A stretch of 64,000 nt of DNA, taken from assembly GCF_030658505.1 (NCBI RefSeq), contig NZ_JAUTXR010000124.1, positions 43,551 to 107,550 on the forward strand, read 5' to 3'. This document shows positions 1-9,900 of the stretch, piece by piece. Both the position numbers and the translations under genes were made by a program. Numbering within the stretch: position 1 is the first letter of the stretch; the number at the start of each line of letters is the position of its first letter. Origin of the DNA: Stenotrophomonas raiganjensis (SeqCode). GTDB taxonomy: Bacteria > Pseudomonadota > Gammaproteobacteria > Xanthomonadales > Xanthomonadaceae. The notes beneath the pieces were generated by a model that was not told the origin of the DNA, did no database searches, and saw only the letters and a program-made list of their open reading frames with translations.

Positions 1-26
1 CAGCTGATGCACCGCCCCTGGCACAG

Positions 27-596
27 GTGGTTGGCTTCCACGGCAAGTTGCCCGGGATCGGCGACTTCGCGCGTCGTCGCCTGTCCGACGCGCTCGTGCA
101 GGCCTGGGATGCGCACGCCAGCCTGCAGCTGTCGCGCTATCCCCAACTGGCCGGGACGGACGGCACCGGCTGGTCGTTCGCGCTGGCCGCCGGACTGTGC
201 GACGCGCAGGGCTGGGCCGGCGTGGTGGCGCCTTCGCGTGATCGGGTCGGCCGCGCCTTCCCCTTGCTGCTGGCCTTGCCGTTGACCGCGGGAGACCCGA
301 TGCAGGCTCCGCAGCTCCCCGCCACGTGCTGGTTCGACGCATTGCACGCGTTGCAGGAACAGGTGAGGCAGGGCGTACTGCAGTTGCCGGATCTGCTGGA
401 CATTGCCTGCCGTGACCTGCCGCCAGCGTGGCCGGGCCAGGCCGGCCCCAGGGCGTGGCAGACGTGCTGGGCGCGGCGCGGCAGCCTGTGGTGGCGCGAC
501 GCGGATGCAGCCTGCTCGCTGCCGGGCCTGCCTGCCGGCGATGTACTGCTGCACGCCGTCCAGGCGCCGTGCCCGCCCGAAGAGCGTGCGCGATGA
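27..596 (+). CDS. tagF: TagF-type T6SS accessory protein (start uncertain)
   Basis: The product is a TagF/ImpM-family protein. In other bacteria this family is a post-translational repressor of type VI secretion that acts with the threonine phosphorylation pathway. The N-terminus carries the family hallmark VGFHGKLPGIGDF, followed by a Trp-rich alpha/beta domain of about 189 residues, which suits a single-domain TagF. The start is unsure: GTG at 27 is the first usable codon, but the frame stays open to the window edge, so the true start could lie upstream. An ATGA junction couples its stop to the phosphatase gene. The next two genes are a PP2C phosphatase and a kinase, which is the usual TagF-PppA-PpkA neighbourhood and supports the call. 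The rest of the T6SS operon would lie upstream, outside the window. Confidence 0.8.
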   Translation: MVGFHGKLPGIGDFARRRLSDALVQAWDAHASLQLSRYPQLAGTDGTGWSFALAAGLCDAQGWAGVVAPSRDRVGRAFPLLLALPLTAGDPMQAPQLPATCWFDALHALQEQVRQGVLQLPDLLDIACRDLPPAWPGQAGPRAWQTCWARRGSLWWRDADAACSLPGLPAGDVLLHAVQAPCPPEERAR

Positions 597-1315
597 ACGC
601 CGCGGGTACCCGCTACGCATCGGCCGGCCACACCGACACCGGCAAGGTTCGCCGGCTCAACGAGGACGCGATCCTGCTGCGCGACGACATCGGTCTGTGG
701 GTCGTCGCCGATGGCCTTGGGGGCCATGCGGCCGGCGATTTCGCCAGTGGCCTGATCGTTGAGAGGTTGTCACGCCTGCAGCGGCAGGAAGACGTGGTCG
801 ATTTCGTCGAGGCCATCGAGGACACGCTGCAGCAGGTCAACCAGGAACTGCTGCGGCGCGCGCACGACCTGCGCGTGGACCTGATCGGTTCGACCGTGGT
901 GGTGCTGGTGCAGGACCGCGATTTCATGCTGTGCGGCTGGGTGGGGGACAGCCGCGCCTATGGCATGGAGGACGGCTGCCTGCGCCAGCTTACCCGCGAC
1001 CACGTGCACGGTATCAAGGACGACGCCACCCAGTTCGTTGCTTCCGCCGCTGTGGCCGCACCCGGCACGCTGACCCGGGCGGTTGGTGCCCAGGAGGGCC
1101 TGCTGATCGACTGGATCGTTGCCAGCCATGCCGCAGGTACTCCGTTCCTGCTGTGCAGCGACGGAGTCAACAAGGAGATCCCCGATGCCGAGCTCGATAT
1201 GGAATGCCGTCGCCAGCGCGAACCCCGCGCACTGCTGGCGCGGCTGTTCGAGCTGGCCCTGGGGCGTGCCGCCCGTGACAACGTGTCGGCGGTCATCGTG
1301 TGCAGGCAGGAGTGA
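593..1315 (+). CDS. pppA: PP2C-family Ser/Thr phosphatase of T6SS (PppA-like)
   Basis: This 240-residue protein phosphatase is predicted to reverse the phosphorylation made by the kinase encoded next door. PP2C metal-binding motifs are visible: a GKVRRLNEDA segment near residue 20, VVADGLGGH near residue 40, WVGDSRAY near residue 115, CSDGV, and a final DNVSAV segment. No membrane segment is seen, so it should be cytoplasmic. ATG 593 is chosen because it overlaps the tagF stop (ATGA) and gives the expected PP2C N-terminus; the longer in-frame extension has none of these features. In Pseudomonas aeruginosa the PpkA/PppA pair switches the H1-T6SS on and off through Fha phosphorylation. The equivalent role here is inferred from gene order. 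Confidence 0.85.
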   Translation: MNAAGTRYASAGHTDTGKVRRLNEDAILLRDDIGLWVVADGLGGHAAGDFASGLIVERLSRLQRQEDVVDFVEAIEDTLQQVNQELLRRAHDLRVDLIGSTVVVLVQDRDFMLCGWVGDSRAYGMEDGCLRQLTRDHVHGIKDDATQFVASAAVAAPGTLTRAVGAQEGLLIDWIVASHAAGTPFLLCSDGVNKEIPDAELDMECRRQREPRALLARLFELALGRAARDNVSAVIVCRQE

Positions 1316-1320
1316 ACGAC

Positions 1321-4300
1321 GTGCAAGAGGACAGGACCTCCGTGGTTGAACTGGTAACCGCCTTCAGCAGAGGAGCGCTGGACCTGCCCGCACTGCTGCG
1401 GGCGTTGGCCCGGCATGACCACGTGGCCGACGCCGAGTACCGCAATGGTGTGGATACCTTGTGGCGCATGCGGCAGCAGCAGGCGATCGACGACGTGTCG
1501 ATGAACACCCTGCTGCAACGCCTGCAGGATCTGCGCGATGCCAGTGGCAGCACGGACTTGCGCGATGACGACGTGACCGTGGTCAAGTCCGCGCGCGTCG
1601 CCGAACCGGACGAGATGACCCGGGTGCAGCCCGGCGACGATGTCGCGCGCCCGGATACGGGCGGCGAAGGCCGCACCAGTGGTACCGCGTCGCAGAGTTC
1701 GAGCCTCTCGGCATGGCAGCAGGTCGCCGCAGCCGCGGGCCAGACCGTGACGGTTGGCAGCCTGCTGAAGGGACGCTTCCAGCTGGAACGCGAACTGGGC
1801 CGCGGTGGCATGGGGGTGGTGTACCTGGCCCGCGATGCGCGCAAGGTGGAGGCGCGCGATCGCGACCCCTGGCTGGCGGTGAAGGTGCTCAGCGATGAGT
1901 TCCGTCGCCACCCCGATGCGCTGGTGGCGTTGCAGCGCGAAGCGCGACGCTCGCAGCAGCTGGGGCACGACAACATCGTGCGCGTGTATGACTTCGACAA
2001 GGATGGCGCCATCGTGTTCATGACGATGGAGTACGTCGATGGCCAGGACCTGCGTACGCTGATCCGCGAGCAGGCCTTCGACGGCATGCCGATGGTCCGT
2101 GCGTGGCCGCTGATCGAGGGCATGGCCGGCGCACTGCGCCGCGCGCACGCCTCGGGCATCGTCCATTCCGACTTCAAGCCCGGCAACGTGATGGTCACCG
2201 CGCAGGGTGTGCCGAAGGTGTTCGATTTCGGCATCGCCCGCGCCGGCAAGCATGCGGTGGACGCGGCGGGCGAACAGACCGTGTTCGATGCCGCCTCGCT
2301 GGCTGCGCTGACACCGGCGTACGCCAGCCTGGAAATGCTGCGTGGCCAGCCGCCGGCGCCGGCCGACGATGTCTATGCGCTCGGTTGTGTCTGCTTCGAG
2401 CTGCTCGGTGGGCGCCATCCGTACGACAAGGCCAGTGCCGAAGTCGCACTGCGCGAGGGCCGGCGCCCGCCTGCATTGCGCGGCCTCGAACGACGCCAGT
2501 ACCGTGCCCTCTGTGCTGCAGTGGCCTTGCCTGCGGGCAAGCGCCTGGCCAGCGTCGATGCCCTGCTTGAGGGCCTGCGTCCGCGCAGCTGGCGGGAACG
2601 CGTGCTGCCACGGGTAGGCTATGCCTCTGCGGCGCTGGTGGTGCTGGCCGGCGCCGGTGTGCTGGCCAATCGCCACCTGCACGAGCAGCGCCTGGCCGAA
2701 GTGAGTGCGCGGTTGGGAGCTGACGATCCGCAGCGCTATGAAGACGCCGAGCAGGCCTGGGAAGGTCTTTCCAGTCTCGATCACGAACAGCGTGCCAAAT
2801 TGCTGCTGGACCGCCCGGGACTGATCGAAGGCTTCCTGCTGCGGCGCCTGGATGCACTGTGGGCGCCCTCTGCGGGCCGCTACGACTACCCGGGGACGCA
2901 GGAAGTGTTCGCGCTGCGCGATCGCCTGCGGTTGTACTCACCTACGCTCGACGCGCGGCGCGAACGCCTGCAGGCCGAGCGTGACCAGGCGCTCAACATG
3001 CTCGACACCCAGCGCCAGCGGCACATTGCCGAGGGGGATCTGTTCGGCCATGGCAGCGGCAGCCTGTCGGGAGCATTGGCAGCCATCGCCGCGATCGATC
3101 CGCGCAATCCGCTGCTGCGTGATCCTGCGCTGGAAAAGGCCTATGAACAGGCCATCGCCAGTGCATTGGGACAGGGTGACACCGCGCAGGCGGAATCACG
3201 CCTGCAGCAGGCGCAGCGCAGCTTCCCTGATGCGCTGGGGTTGCGTCTGCAGGCGGCGCAACTGCGGGTGGCATCGCAGCCGGATCTGCAGGTGACCGCG
3301 CTGCCCGCCACGGTCGCGCAGGCGCGGGAGCGCCTGCAGAAACGCCTGGCCAACCCGAGCGCCGATGCCGCCTGGCAGACCGATGTTGCGGCGGCACTGC
3401 AGGTGATCCGGCGCGATGCCGGCGCCGAACTGCCTGCGGCGCAGAACGCGCTGGCCACTGCCGTGGCTGCCGTCCTGGGAGGACACCGGGAACCGACGCA
3501 GCTGCCGGATGACCTTGTGCTGCTAGACTTCGCACGTCGCCAGGCACCGGACACAGCCGCGTTGGCGGCGGCTGCCAGTCAGCTGCAGCAGCGCCAGCAG
3601 GCACTGCAGCAGTCGCTGGCCGACAGCCGAAGTGATGCTGCATTGGCAGCCCAGAGTGAATCGCTGCGGCGCGCAATCGCCGCTGGAGACCTGGACAAGG
3701 CACAACGCACCTGGCAGCAGCTGCATGTGGTGCAGCCCGATGCCCCGTTCGTGCGTGAGCAGGCGCCCGCACTGCTGGACCAGGCTACCCAGGACCAGGC
3801 GGTGCTGCGGCTCGCCCAGGGTGATCCGGCAGCCGCTGACGCACTGCTGGCGCGCGCGCTGCAGGTGATGGGAGCGCGCCCGGCGCTGCAGGCGGCACGC
3901 GGTCGTCTGGAGGTGGTGGCTGCGGTATTGGCCGCCAGCACGCAGGTCTCGACAAAAGACAGCGAGCGCGAGCGCCTGCGCCAGCAACTCGATGCGCAGT
4001 ACCGCCGTGATCCGCAGGCGATGGAGCGGCTGGAAAGAGCGCTGCGTGCACATGGGCGCCTCAAGGCCGATTCGCTGCAGTCGCTGCTGCAGGCAGAGAA
4101 GGGTGCGATCGTGGCCGCACAACCGCCGTCGGCCCCGTCAGTTGCCGGCAGCACGCATGCACCCCGCGGCGCAACGCGCCCGTCCGCGGCATTGCCTGTC
4201 AGCGCTGCCGCCGCTGCGGCGGCCGATGCGGACGATGCGCCGCTGCCACCAGTGCCCGACGGCCCCGACCCCTGCGCGGGCCTGGCTGGGCACGCCCAAC

Positions 4301-4872
4301 CCTGCTACGACGCGCTGAGCGATGCACGTGGGCCGATGCTGGTGGTGGTGCCCGGGGCGTCAGGGGGGCCTGCGTACGCACTTTCCCGCGGGGAGATCGC
4401 GGTGGATGACTTCAACCGCTACTGCCGGGCCAGTGGTCGCTGCAATGTGCAGCCTGCTTCCGGCGAACAGGGGCGTTGGCCTGCCCGCAATCTCACTCTC
4501 GCCCAGGCGCAGGGCTACGCGCGTTGGCTGACCCGTGCCAGCGGCGGCTGGCGCTACCGGTTGCCGAGTGATGCCGAGTGGCTGCATGCCGCGCAGGCAC
4601 AACAGCAGTGGCGGCAGGCACCGGACAGCAACTGCATTCCACCCAGCGCCAGCGCCGGCAGCGGTGCGCCGGTGGGCGTACGTGGCCGCGAGCCCAATCC
4701 GTGGGGCCTGGTCAACATGACCGGCAATGTCTGGGAATGGACCAGCAATGGCGGTGTACGTGGCGGCAGCTACGCCAGTTTCTGGTCGGACTGCACGGTG
4801 CAGGCACAGCGTGCGCTGGCCGGGGCCGCGCAGCCGGATGTCGGTTTCCGGGTCTTGAGGGAACTGAAGTGA
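1321..4872 (+). CDS. Transmembrane Ser/Thr kinase with C-terminal FGE-sulfatase-like domain (PpkA-like)
   Basis: This 1183-residue protein is the likely T6SS threonine kinase. A roughly 145-residue N-terminal region precedes a Hanks-type kinase: Gly-loop GRGGMG about residues 160-166, Lys188, catalytic loop HSDFKPGN with Asp284, and DFG at 302-304. The loop reads HSD rather than HRD, so this is a non-RD kinase. One membrane segment lies near 431-450. A long periplasmic Ala/Gln-rich helical region follows. From about residue 1000 there is a formylglycine-generating-enzyme/SUMF1-like fold with GNVWEW, VRGGSY and DVGFRV. GTG 1321 is preferred because AGGAG lies about 8 nt upstream; GTG 1300 is also possible. 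In the C-terminal domain only one Cys (in SDCTVQ) matches the FGE active-site pair, so a sensory or binding role is more likely than catalysis. Confidence 0.85.
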   Translation: MQEDRTSVVELVTAFSRGALDLPALLRALARHDHVADAEYRNGVDTLWRMRQQQAIDDVSMNTLLQRLQDLRDASGSTDLRDDDVTVVKSARVAEPDEMTRVQPGDDVARPDTGGEGRTSGTASQSSSLSAWQQVAAAAGQTVTVGSLLKGRFQLERELGRGGMGVVYLARDARKVEARDRDPWLAVKVLSDEFRRHPDALVALQREARRSQQLGHDNIVRVYDFDKDGAIVFMTMEYVDGQDLRTLIREQAFDGMPMVRAWPLIEGMAGALRRAHASGIVHSDFKPGNVMVTAQGVPKVFDFGIARAGKHAVDAAGEQTVFDAASLAALTPAYASLEMLRGQPPAPADDVYALGCVCFELLGGRHPYDKASAEVALREGRRPPALRGLERRQYRALCAAVALPAGKRLASVDALLEGLRPRSWRERVLPRVGYASAALVVLAGAGVLANRHLHEQRLAEVSARLGADDPQRYEDAEQAWEGLSSLDHEQRAKLLLDRPGLIEGFLLRRLDALWAPSAGRYDYPGTQEVFALRDRLRLYSPTLDARRERLQAERDQALNMLDTQRQRHIAEGDLFGHGSGSLSGALAAIAAIDPRNPLLRDPALEKAYEQAIASALGQGDTAQAESRLQQAQRSFPDALGLRLQAAQLRVASQPDLQVTALPATVAQARERLQKRLANPSADAAWQTDVAAALQVIRRDAGAELPAAQNALATAVAAVLGGHREPTQLPDDLVLLDFARRQAPDTAALAAAASQLQQRQQALQQSLADSRSDAALAAQSESLRRAIAAGDLDKAQRTWQQLHVVQPDAPFVREQAPALLDQATQDQAVLRLAQGDPAAADALLARALQVMGARPALQAARGRLEVVAAVLAASTQVSTKDSERERLRQQLDAQYRRDPQAMERLERALRAHGRLKADSLQSLLQAEKGAIVAAQPPSAPSVAGSTHAPRGATRPSAALPVSAAAAAAADADDAPLPPVPDGPDPCAGLAGHAQPCYDALSDARGPMLVVVPGASGGPAYALSRGEIAVDDFNRYCRASGRCNVQPASGEQGRWPARNLTLAQAQGYARWLTRASGGWRYRLPSDAEWLHAAQAQQQWRQAPDSNCIPPSASAGSGAPVGVRGREPNPWGLVNMTGNVWEWTSNGGVRGGSYASFWSDCTVQAQRALAGAAQPDVGFRVLRELK

Positions 4873-5153
4873 GCGGTTGGGAGGAGCACGCCAACCGCAG
4901 CCTGCAGTCGTTGGCTGACGCCCACCAGCGCGGCCAGATCGACCTGCAGGAGTACCGTGCCCGGCGTCGCCGGGTGCTGCAGGGCGTGCGTGAACGCTGC
5001 CTGCAGACCCAGAGGCACCAGCCTGCGGACCCCGCCGCCGGGGTCTCGCCGGGTCCGACGAACGGTCGCTCACGAAGTGCGCTGGTTCTCATTTTGTATG
5101 TCATGCTGACGATGGGGTTGTTGCTGTGCATCTATGTCTTGGCAGTTGGCTGA
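4869..5153 (+). CDS. Small SHOCT-like membrane protein
   Basis: A 94-residue protein of unknown function. It starts at GTG 4869, which overlaps the kinase stop as GTGA, so translation is probably coupled. Residues about 10-37 (pattern L-x2-L-x4-R-G-x-I-D-x2-E-Y-x3-R) resemble the SHOCT amphipathic motif, normally found at protein C-termini. A Pro/Gly-rich linker follows, then a single hydrophobic segment of about 20 residues at the very C-terminus, giving a tail-anchored look. Its position directly after the kinase suggests a partner in the T6SS signalling branch or a membrane adaptor. That is inference only. It is too short for firm family placement. Confidence 0.65.
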   Translation: MSGWEEHANRSLQSLADAHQRGQIDLQEYRARRRRVLQGVRERCLQTQRHQPADPAAGVSPGPTNGRSRSALVLILYVMLTMGLLLCIYVLAVG

Positions 5154-5275
5154 TGGCCACCTGGACGCCAGGGGCGCGTCGCCGTGCCCGGATCTTTCTT
5201 TACCCGTGCCGCCCGGGGAGGGGCCGTACGGAGGACGCGACGCCCCGGCATCCATCGTCATCGGAGGACAGAGCC

Positions 5276-6940
5276 ATGCCATTGAAGCGTTCGTCGTTCG
5301 CGTTGCTGCTGTCCGCGGCCCTGCCCGTTGCGGCGGTGGCCCAGCAGGCCGACGTGCCACCAGCCACCGGGCTGCCCGACAAAGCGGCGCGCGCCGGCAG
5401 CCAGACCCTGCAGGTACGTGGTTTCCGCGCAAGCGACGTCGGCGAGCATCCGCAGCGGGGCATCACGCCTGCGCAGGTGCAGGCGGTGCTGGATGCGTAC
5501 TTCGCCAGCCTGGCGCATGGCGCAGACGTTGCCATGATGGACTTCGCCCAGTTGCAGGGCGCGGCGGATGCAGTGACGGCGACCTATCGCAAGGCCGGCT
5601 TCCTGGTCAGCGTTGCCTACCTGCCGCCGCAGAAGCTCGACGTCGACGGGCGCATCGAAGTGCGTGTGCTGGAGGGCCGCATCGGCAAGGTGGTGGTGCA
5701 GGGCAACCAGCGCTACCGCACCCATACGCTCAGCAACGTGGCCGAGCGCCTGCGTGGGCAGCCGTTGCGCCAGGCCGACATCGACAGCGCATTGCTGTAC
5801 GCACGCGACCTGCCCGGGGTATCCGTATCCTCGGTGCTGCAACCGGGTGAGAACGTGGGCGAAACGGACCTGGTGCTGGTGGCGCGCGAAAGCGGCCGGC
5901 CATACGAGATCAGCAGCAGCGTGGACAATCACGGTACCGAGTTGACCGGGCGTGGGCGCGCCCAGCTGGGCGTGACCTGGAACAGCCCGCTGGGCCTGGG
6001 CGATGTATTCGCGGCCAGTGGAACCTATGCGTTCGATCCGCAGGCCAGCCGCGCCGGCGCGCTGTCCTACAGCGTACCGCTGCAGGCAGTGCAGGGGCTG
6101 TCGGTGCTGGCAGGCGCCAACCGCAGCGAGCTGGAAGTGGATGACGGCATCCTGCGCGGCTTCAAGCTGAAGGGGCCGGCGTCGCAGGCGTATGCCGGCG
6201 CCGACTGGAAGTTCATCAACCGCCCCGATCTGCAGGTGACCAGTTCGGCGCGCTACATCCGCGAGAGCTCGCGCTTCGAGGCGCTGGGCCTGGTGCTGTC
6301 CAAGCAGAAGTACGACGTGGCCGAGGTGGGCGCCAGCCTGCGCCATAACGATGCGCGCTGGCATGGCATCAACCTGGCACAGTTGAGCGTGCGCCAGTCG
6401 CTGCGCGATCGCTCGGCCGACTTCGATGCGATCAACCCGACCCGCGACAGCCGGTTCAACGTGGTGCGCCTGGGCCTGCTGCGCCTGCAGTACCTCAGTC
6501 GCAGCCAGCGCCTGCTGTTCAAGTTCAATGGCCAGTACAGCAACAACTCGCTGCCGGCGCTGGAGCAGTTCCAGGTGGGTGGCAACGACAGCGTGCGGGG
6601 GTATGCGCAGGGCGAGACGCTGGGCGATCGTGGCTGGTACGGAGCGCTGGAGTACCACGTCGATGCGCCGGGTTTCGGCGACGTCGCCTCGCCGTTCCGC
6701 GGGGTGCCGTGGCGCGAAGTACTGGAGCTGGACGTGTTCGCCGACCAGGCGCGCGTGTTCGACGTTGATGGGTTGGAGGCACCGGCCGATCTGGCATCGG
6801 TGGGCATGGGCGCGACTTTCCGCCTGCGCCAGTGGAAGAACCTCGAACTGCGCGTGGCGGCGGCCAAGCCCACCAGTGCCCTGCGACCGGGTGACGGCCG
6901 CGATGTCCGCGTGTATGCGCGGCTTGGCCTGACCTTCTGA
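5276..6940 (+). CDS. TpsB outer-membrane transporter (ShlB/FhaC/HecB family)
   Basis: This 554-residue Omp85-superfamily pore of a two-partner (type Vb) secretion system is predicted to export the TpsA protein encoded 9 nt downstream. A Sec signal peptide ends near AVAQQ (residue 24). POTRA-type repeats follow (segments YLPPQKLDVDGRIEVRVLEG and ARDLPGVSVSSVLQPGE), then a long beta-barrel domain. The barrel contains the conserved VRGY motif at 440-443, the L6-loop signature of TpsB and Omp85 proteins. The C-terminus ends in an aromatic residue (LGLTF), typical of outer-membrane barrels. ATG 5276 is supported by CGGAGGA about 8 nt upstream. The length is normal for ShlB/FhaC proteins. Confidence 0.93.
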   Translation: MPLKRSSFALLLSAALPVAAVAQQADVPPATGLPDKAARAGSQTLQVRGFRASDVGEHPQRGITPAQVQAVLDAYFASLAHGADVAMMDFAQLQGAADAVTATYRKAGFLVSVAYLPPQKLDVDGRIEVRVLEGRIGKVVVQGNQRYRTHTLSNVAERLRGQPLRQADIDSALLYARDLPGVSVSSVLQPGENVGETDLVLVARESGRPYEISSSVDNHGTELTGRGRAQLGVTWNSPLGLGDVFAASGTYAFDPQASRAGALSYSVPLQAVQGLSVLAGANRSELEVDDGILRGFKLKGPASQAYAGADWKFINRPDLQVTSSARYIRESSRFEALGLVLSKQKYDVAEVGASLRHNDARWHGINLAQLSVRQSLRDRSADFDAINPTRDSRFNVVRLGLLRLQYLSRSQRLLFKFNGQYSNNSLPALEQFQVGGNDSVRGYAQGETLGDRGWYGALEYHVDAPGFGDVASPFRGVPWREVLELDVFADQARVFDVDGLEAPADLASVGMGATFRLRQWKNLELRVAAAKPTSALRPGDGRDVRVYARLGLTF

Positions 6941-6949
6941 GGAGCGACC

Positions 6950-9900
6950 ATGAACCGTATCTACCGACTCGTCTTCAACCCCTCGCTGGGCCAGGTCCAG
7001 GTCGCTGCGGAGTTCGCGCGCGGGCCACGCCACCGTGCCCCGCAACGGATGCGCAGCGCCCTGTGGCTGGCGCCATTGGCCGCCGCGATGCTGCTGACGG
7101 GCAGCCTGCAAGCCACGGCGCAGTCGTTGCCGCAGAACGGCAACATCGTGGCCGGTTCGGCGTCGATCAACATCAACGGCAACGTGATGACGATCGACCA
7201 GACCAGTGCGGCCGCGCTCATCCAATGGGGCAGCTTCGACATCGGCGCGGCCAGCAAGGTCCAGTTCAACCAGGCCGGCGGGCCGCAGGCAACGTCAATC
7301 AACCTGGTCACAGGAAGCTCGGGCAGCCTCATCAGCGGTGAACTGTCGTCCATCGGGCAGGTGTTCCTGATCAACCCGGCCGGCATCACCTTCACTTCCG
7401 GCGCCAGCGTGAACGTCGGCGGCCTGCTGGCCAGCACGCTGTCACCCGGCACTCCCGGGCTGCTGGATGCCAATGGCGTTTCGCCCACCTTCCAGCTGGC
7501 GGGCGGCGGCACCGGTGCCGTGATAAGCAACAACGGCGGGACCCTGAGTGCTGCTTCCGGCGGCATCAGTCTGATCGGCGGCGCGGTCTCCAACACCGGC
7601 ATCATCTCGGCGGCCAATGGCAACATCAACCTGGTCGCTGCAGGTGCCGCCATGGTCGTGAACGGGGTGTCATCTTCGGGAGTGCCGCAGCTGACGTTCC
7701 TGCCGACGTCGGCCGGCACGTTCGCCGGCACCGGCATCAACAACACCGGCGTCCTCAGTGCGCGCAGCATCAGCATGAACGCCCTGATGGGGCCTGGTCT
7801 TTCAAGCACCGGTATCAACGCCGGCGGCACGATCATCGCCAACGCCATCGACGCCGGAGATGGCAGCCTCACCATCCGCAGTTCCGCGCCGGTGGCGCTC
7901 AGCAATGCGACCATCACCGCTGGATCGGTGGCGGTGGCCGGTGCGGGCGCCGGTGGTCCGGTTGCGATCCAGATGACCAACGGCAGCATCCGGGCCAGCA
8001 CTGTCGCATTCGATGGCGGGCCTTCCGGAAACGTGATGCTGGGCGGCGGCGTCAACGCCGATACGATCGGCATTGCGGCGAACAATGCCGTACAGACCGG
8101 CGGTACGCTGGAGGGAGCGCTGAGCCTGGTCACCCAGGGCGGTGCGACCCTGGGGCAGAGCGGCAACCGCATCGGCAGTGTCGGTGGCAGCGTGGGCGCC
8201 GACCTGACGCTGGCCACGTCCATCGGTCTGTCCAACGGCGATGCCTTGTCGGTCGGCGGCTTCACCGCGCTTGACGCCGGCACCGGCAACATCACCTTGA
8301 CCCATTCCGGAAACAGCTTCGGCAACCGGGTCAGTGCCAATGGCGGTGGTATCGCGCTGGCCAGCAGCGGCACGCTCGGGTTGGGCGACATCAACGCCCG
8401 CAGTTTGGCCGCGCAAGGCAGCACCATCGACCTGAGCGGCACGATCATCACCACCGGTGATCAGACCTATCAGTCACCGGTGATACTGCGGGGTAACTCG
8501 ACGCTGCAGGGCAGTACGGTCCAGTTCGATGGCAGTGTCGATGGCAGCTACCATCTGGCAGTTGAATCCAGCGGGCTGACGACCTTCTCCCGTGCCATCG
8601 GTGGCAACACCGCGCTGCAGAGCCTGTCCGTCACCACCGGTACCGGCGCTCGACTGTTCGGCGATGCCAGTGCCACCGGCATGCTCGCTTTCGATGGTCC
8701 GGTGCAGGTGTTCGGTTCGCGCAACCTTTCATCCGTGGGTGGCAGCCTGCGCTTCGGTGGCACGCTCGATGGCGATGGCGGTTCGCTGAACCTGAGCGCT
8801 CGCCAGCTCACGCTGGGTGGCACAGTGGGGACCCGCGGCGCATTCGATCGCATCTATGGCGGTGCCGACACCCTCACACTGGGCAGCCGCATCGTCGCCA
8901 ATGGTGAAATCCTGCTGCAAGGTGACGTGCGCCTGGCCGGCGCTACCCAGCTGGTCAGCACCGGTGGCGGCACCATCACCACCGACGGCATCTCCAGCAA
9001 TGTCAGCGGTGGCTACAACCTGGCGCTGAGCAGCTCCGGCCGGGTCCAGGTCAACGGCAACATCAGTGCCGCCGATGTCAGCATCACCGGACAGCTCTTC
9101 AACGGTCGCGGCATCATCAGCAAGGGCAATCTCGACATCGATTCGGTGGCGAGCCTGGTCCAGCTGGGCAGCTACCAGGTCGATGGCCGCGCGCGGTTCA
9201 AAAGCATGGGCGACATCGACCTGGTTGACGCAGGAAACCGCTTCAGCGGCGAGGTCAGCCTGCTGGGCAGGAACGCCGAACTGCGTGCGGGCAATCTGCA
9301 GCTGGGCAACACCATCCTGTCGGACAACCTGCGGCTGAATCTGGGTGGATCGCTCCAGCAGACCGCCGGTAGTGCGTTGAATATCGGTGGGACCACCCAT
9401 ATCGACGCCAGTGGTTCGGTCATTCTGAACCAGGTGGACAGCATGGGCAGGCCGGTCAACCAGTTTGCCGGCGCGGTGTCGCTGAAGGGCGGTACCAGCT
9501 ACCTCTATGCCAAAGGCACGGTGGCATTTTCCGGTTTCGACGTGGCCAGCCTGTGGACGATCGCCGATGTCGTGCAGCTTCCCGCCAGTGGCAGGAGCAT
9601 CGGCCTGCAGTACTTCCAGAGCGATGCCGTGCTCACCGGCGACAGCGTGCTGGACAGCCAGCTTGGCCAGATCAACTTCCGCGGCCGTATCGACGGGGCG
9701 CATGCGTTGACGCTCGCGAGCGGACTCGAGGTGGTGTTCGCCGGCGACGTCGGCAGTCGCCAGGCGCTTGCCAGCCTGGGCATCAACGGTGCCGGTCCGC
9801 TCCAGCTCGGCGGCAACATCACGACCAGCGGCGCGATCCAACTGGGCAACGTCAACCTGGCCGCGAGCACGCCGCGCTGGTTCAGCATCCGCAGCAACAA

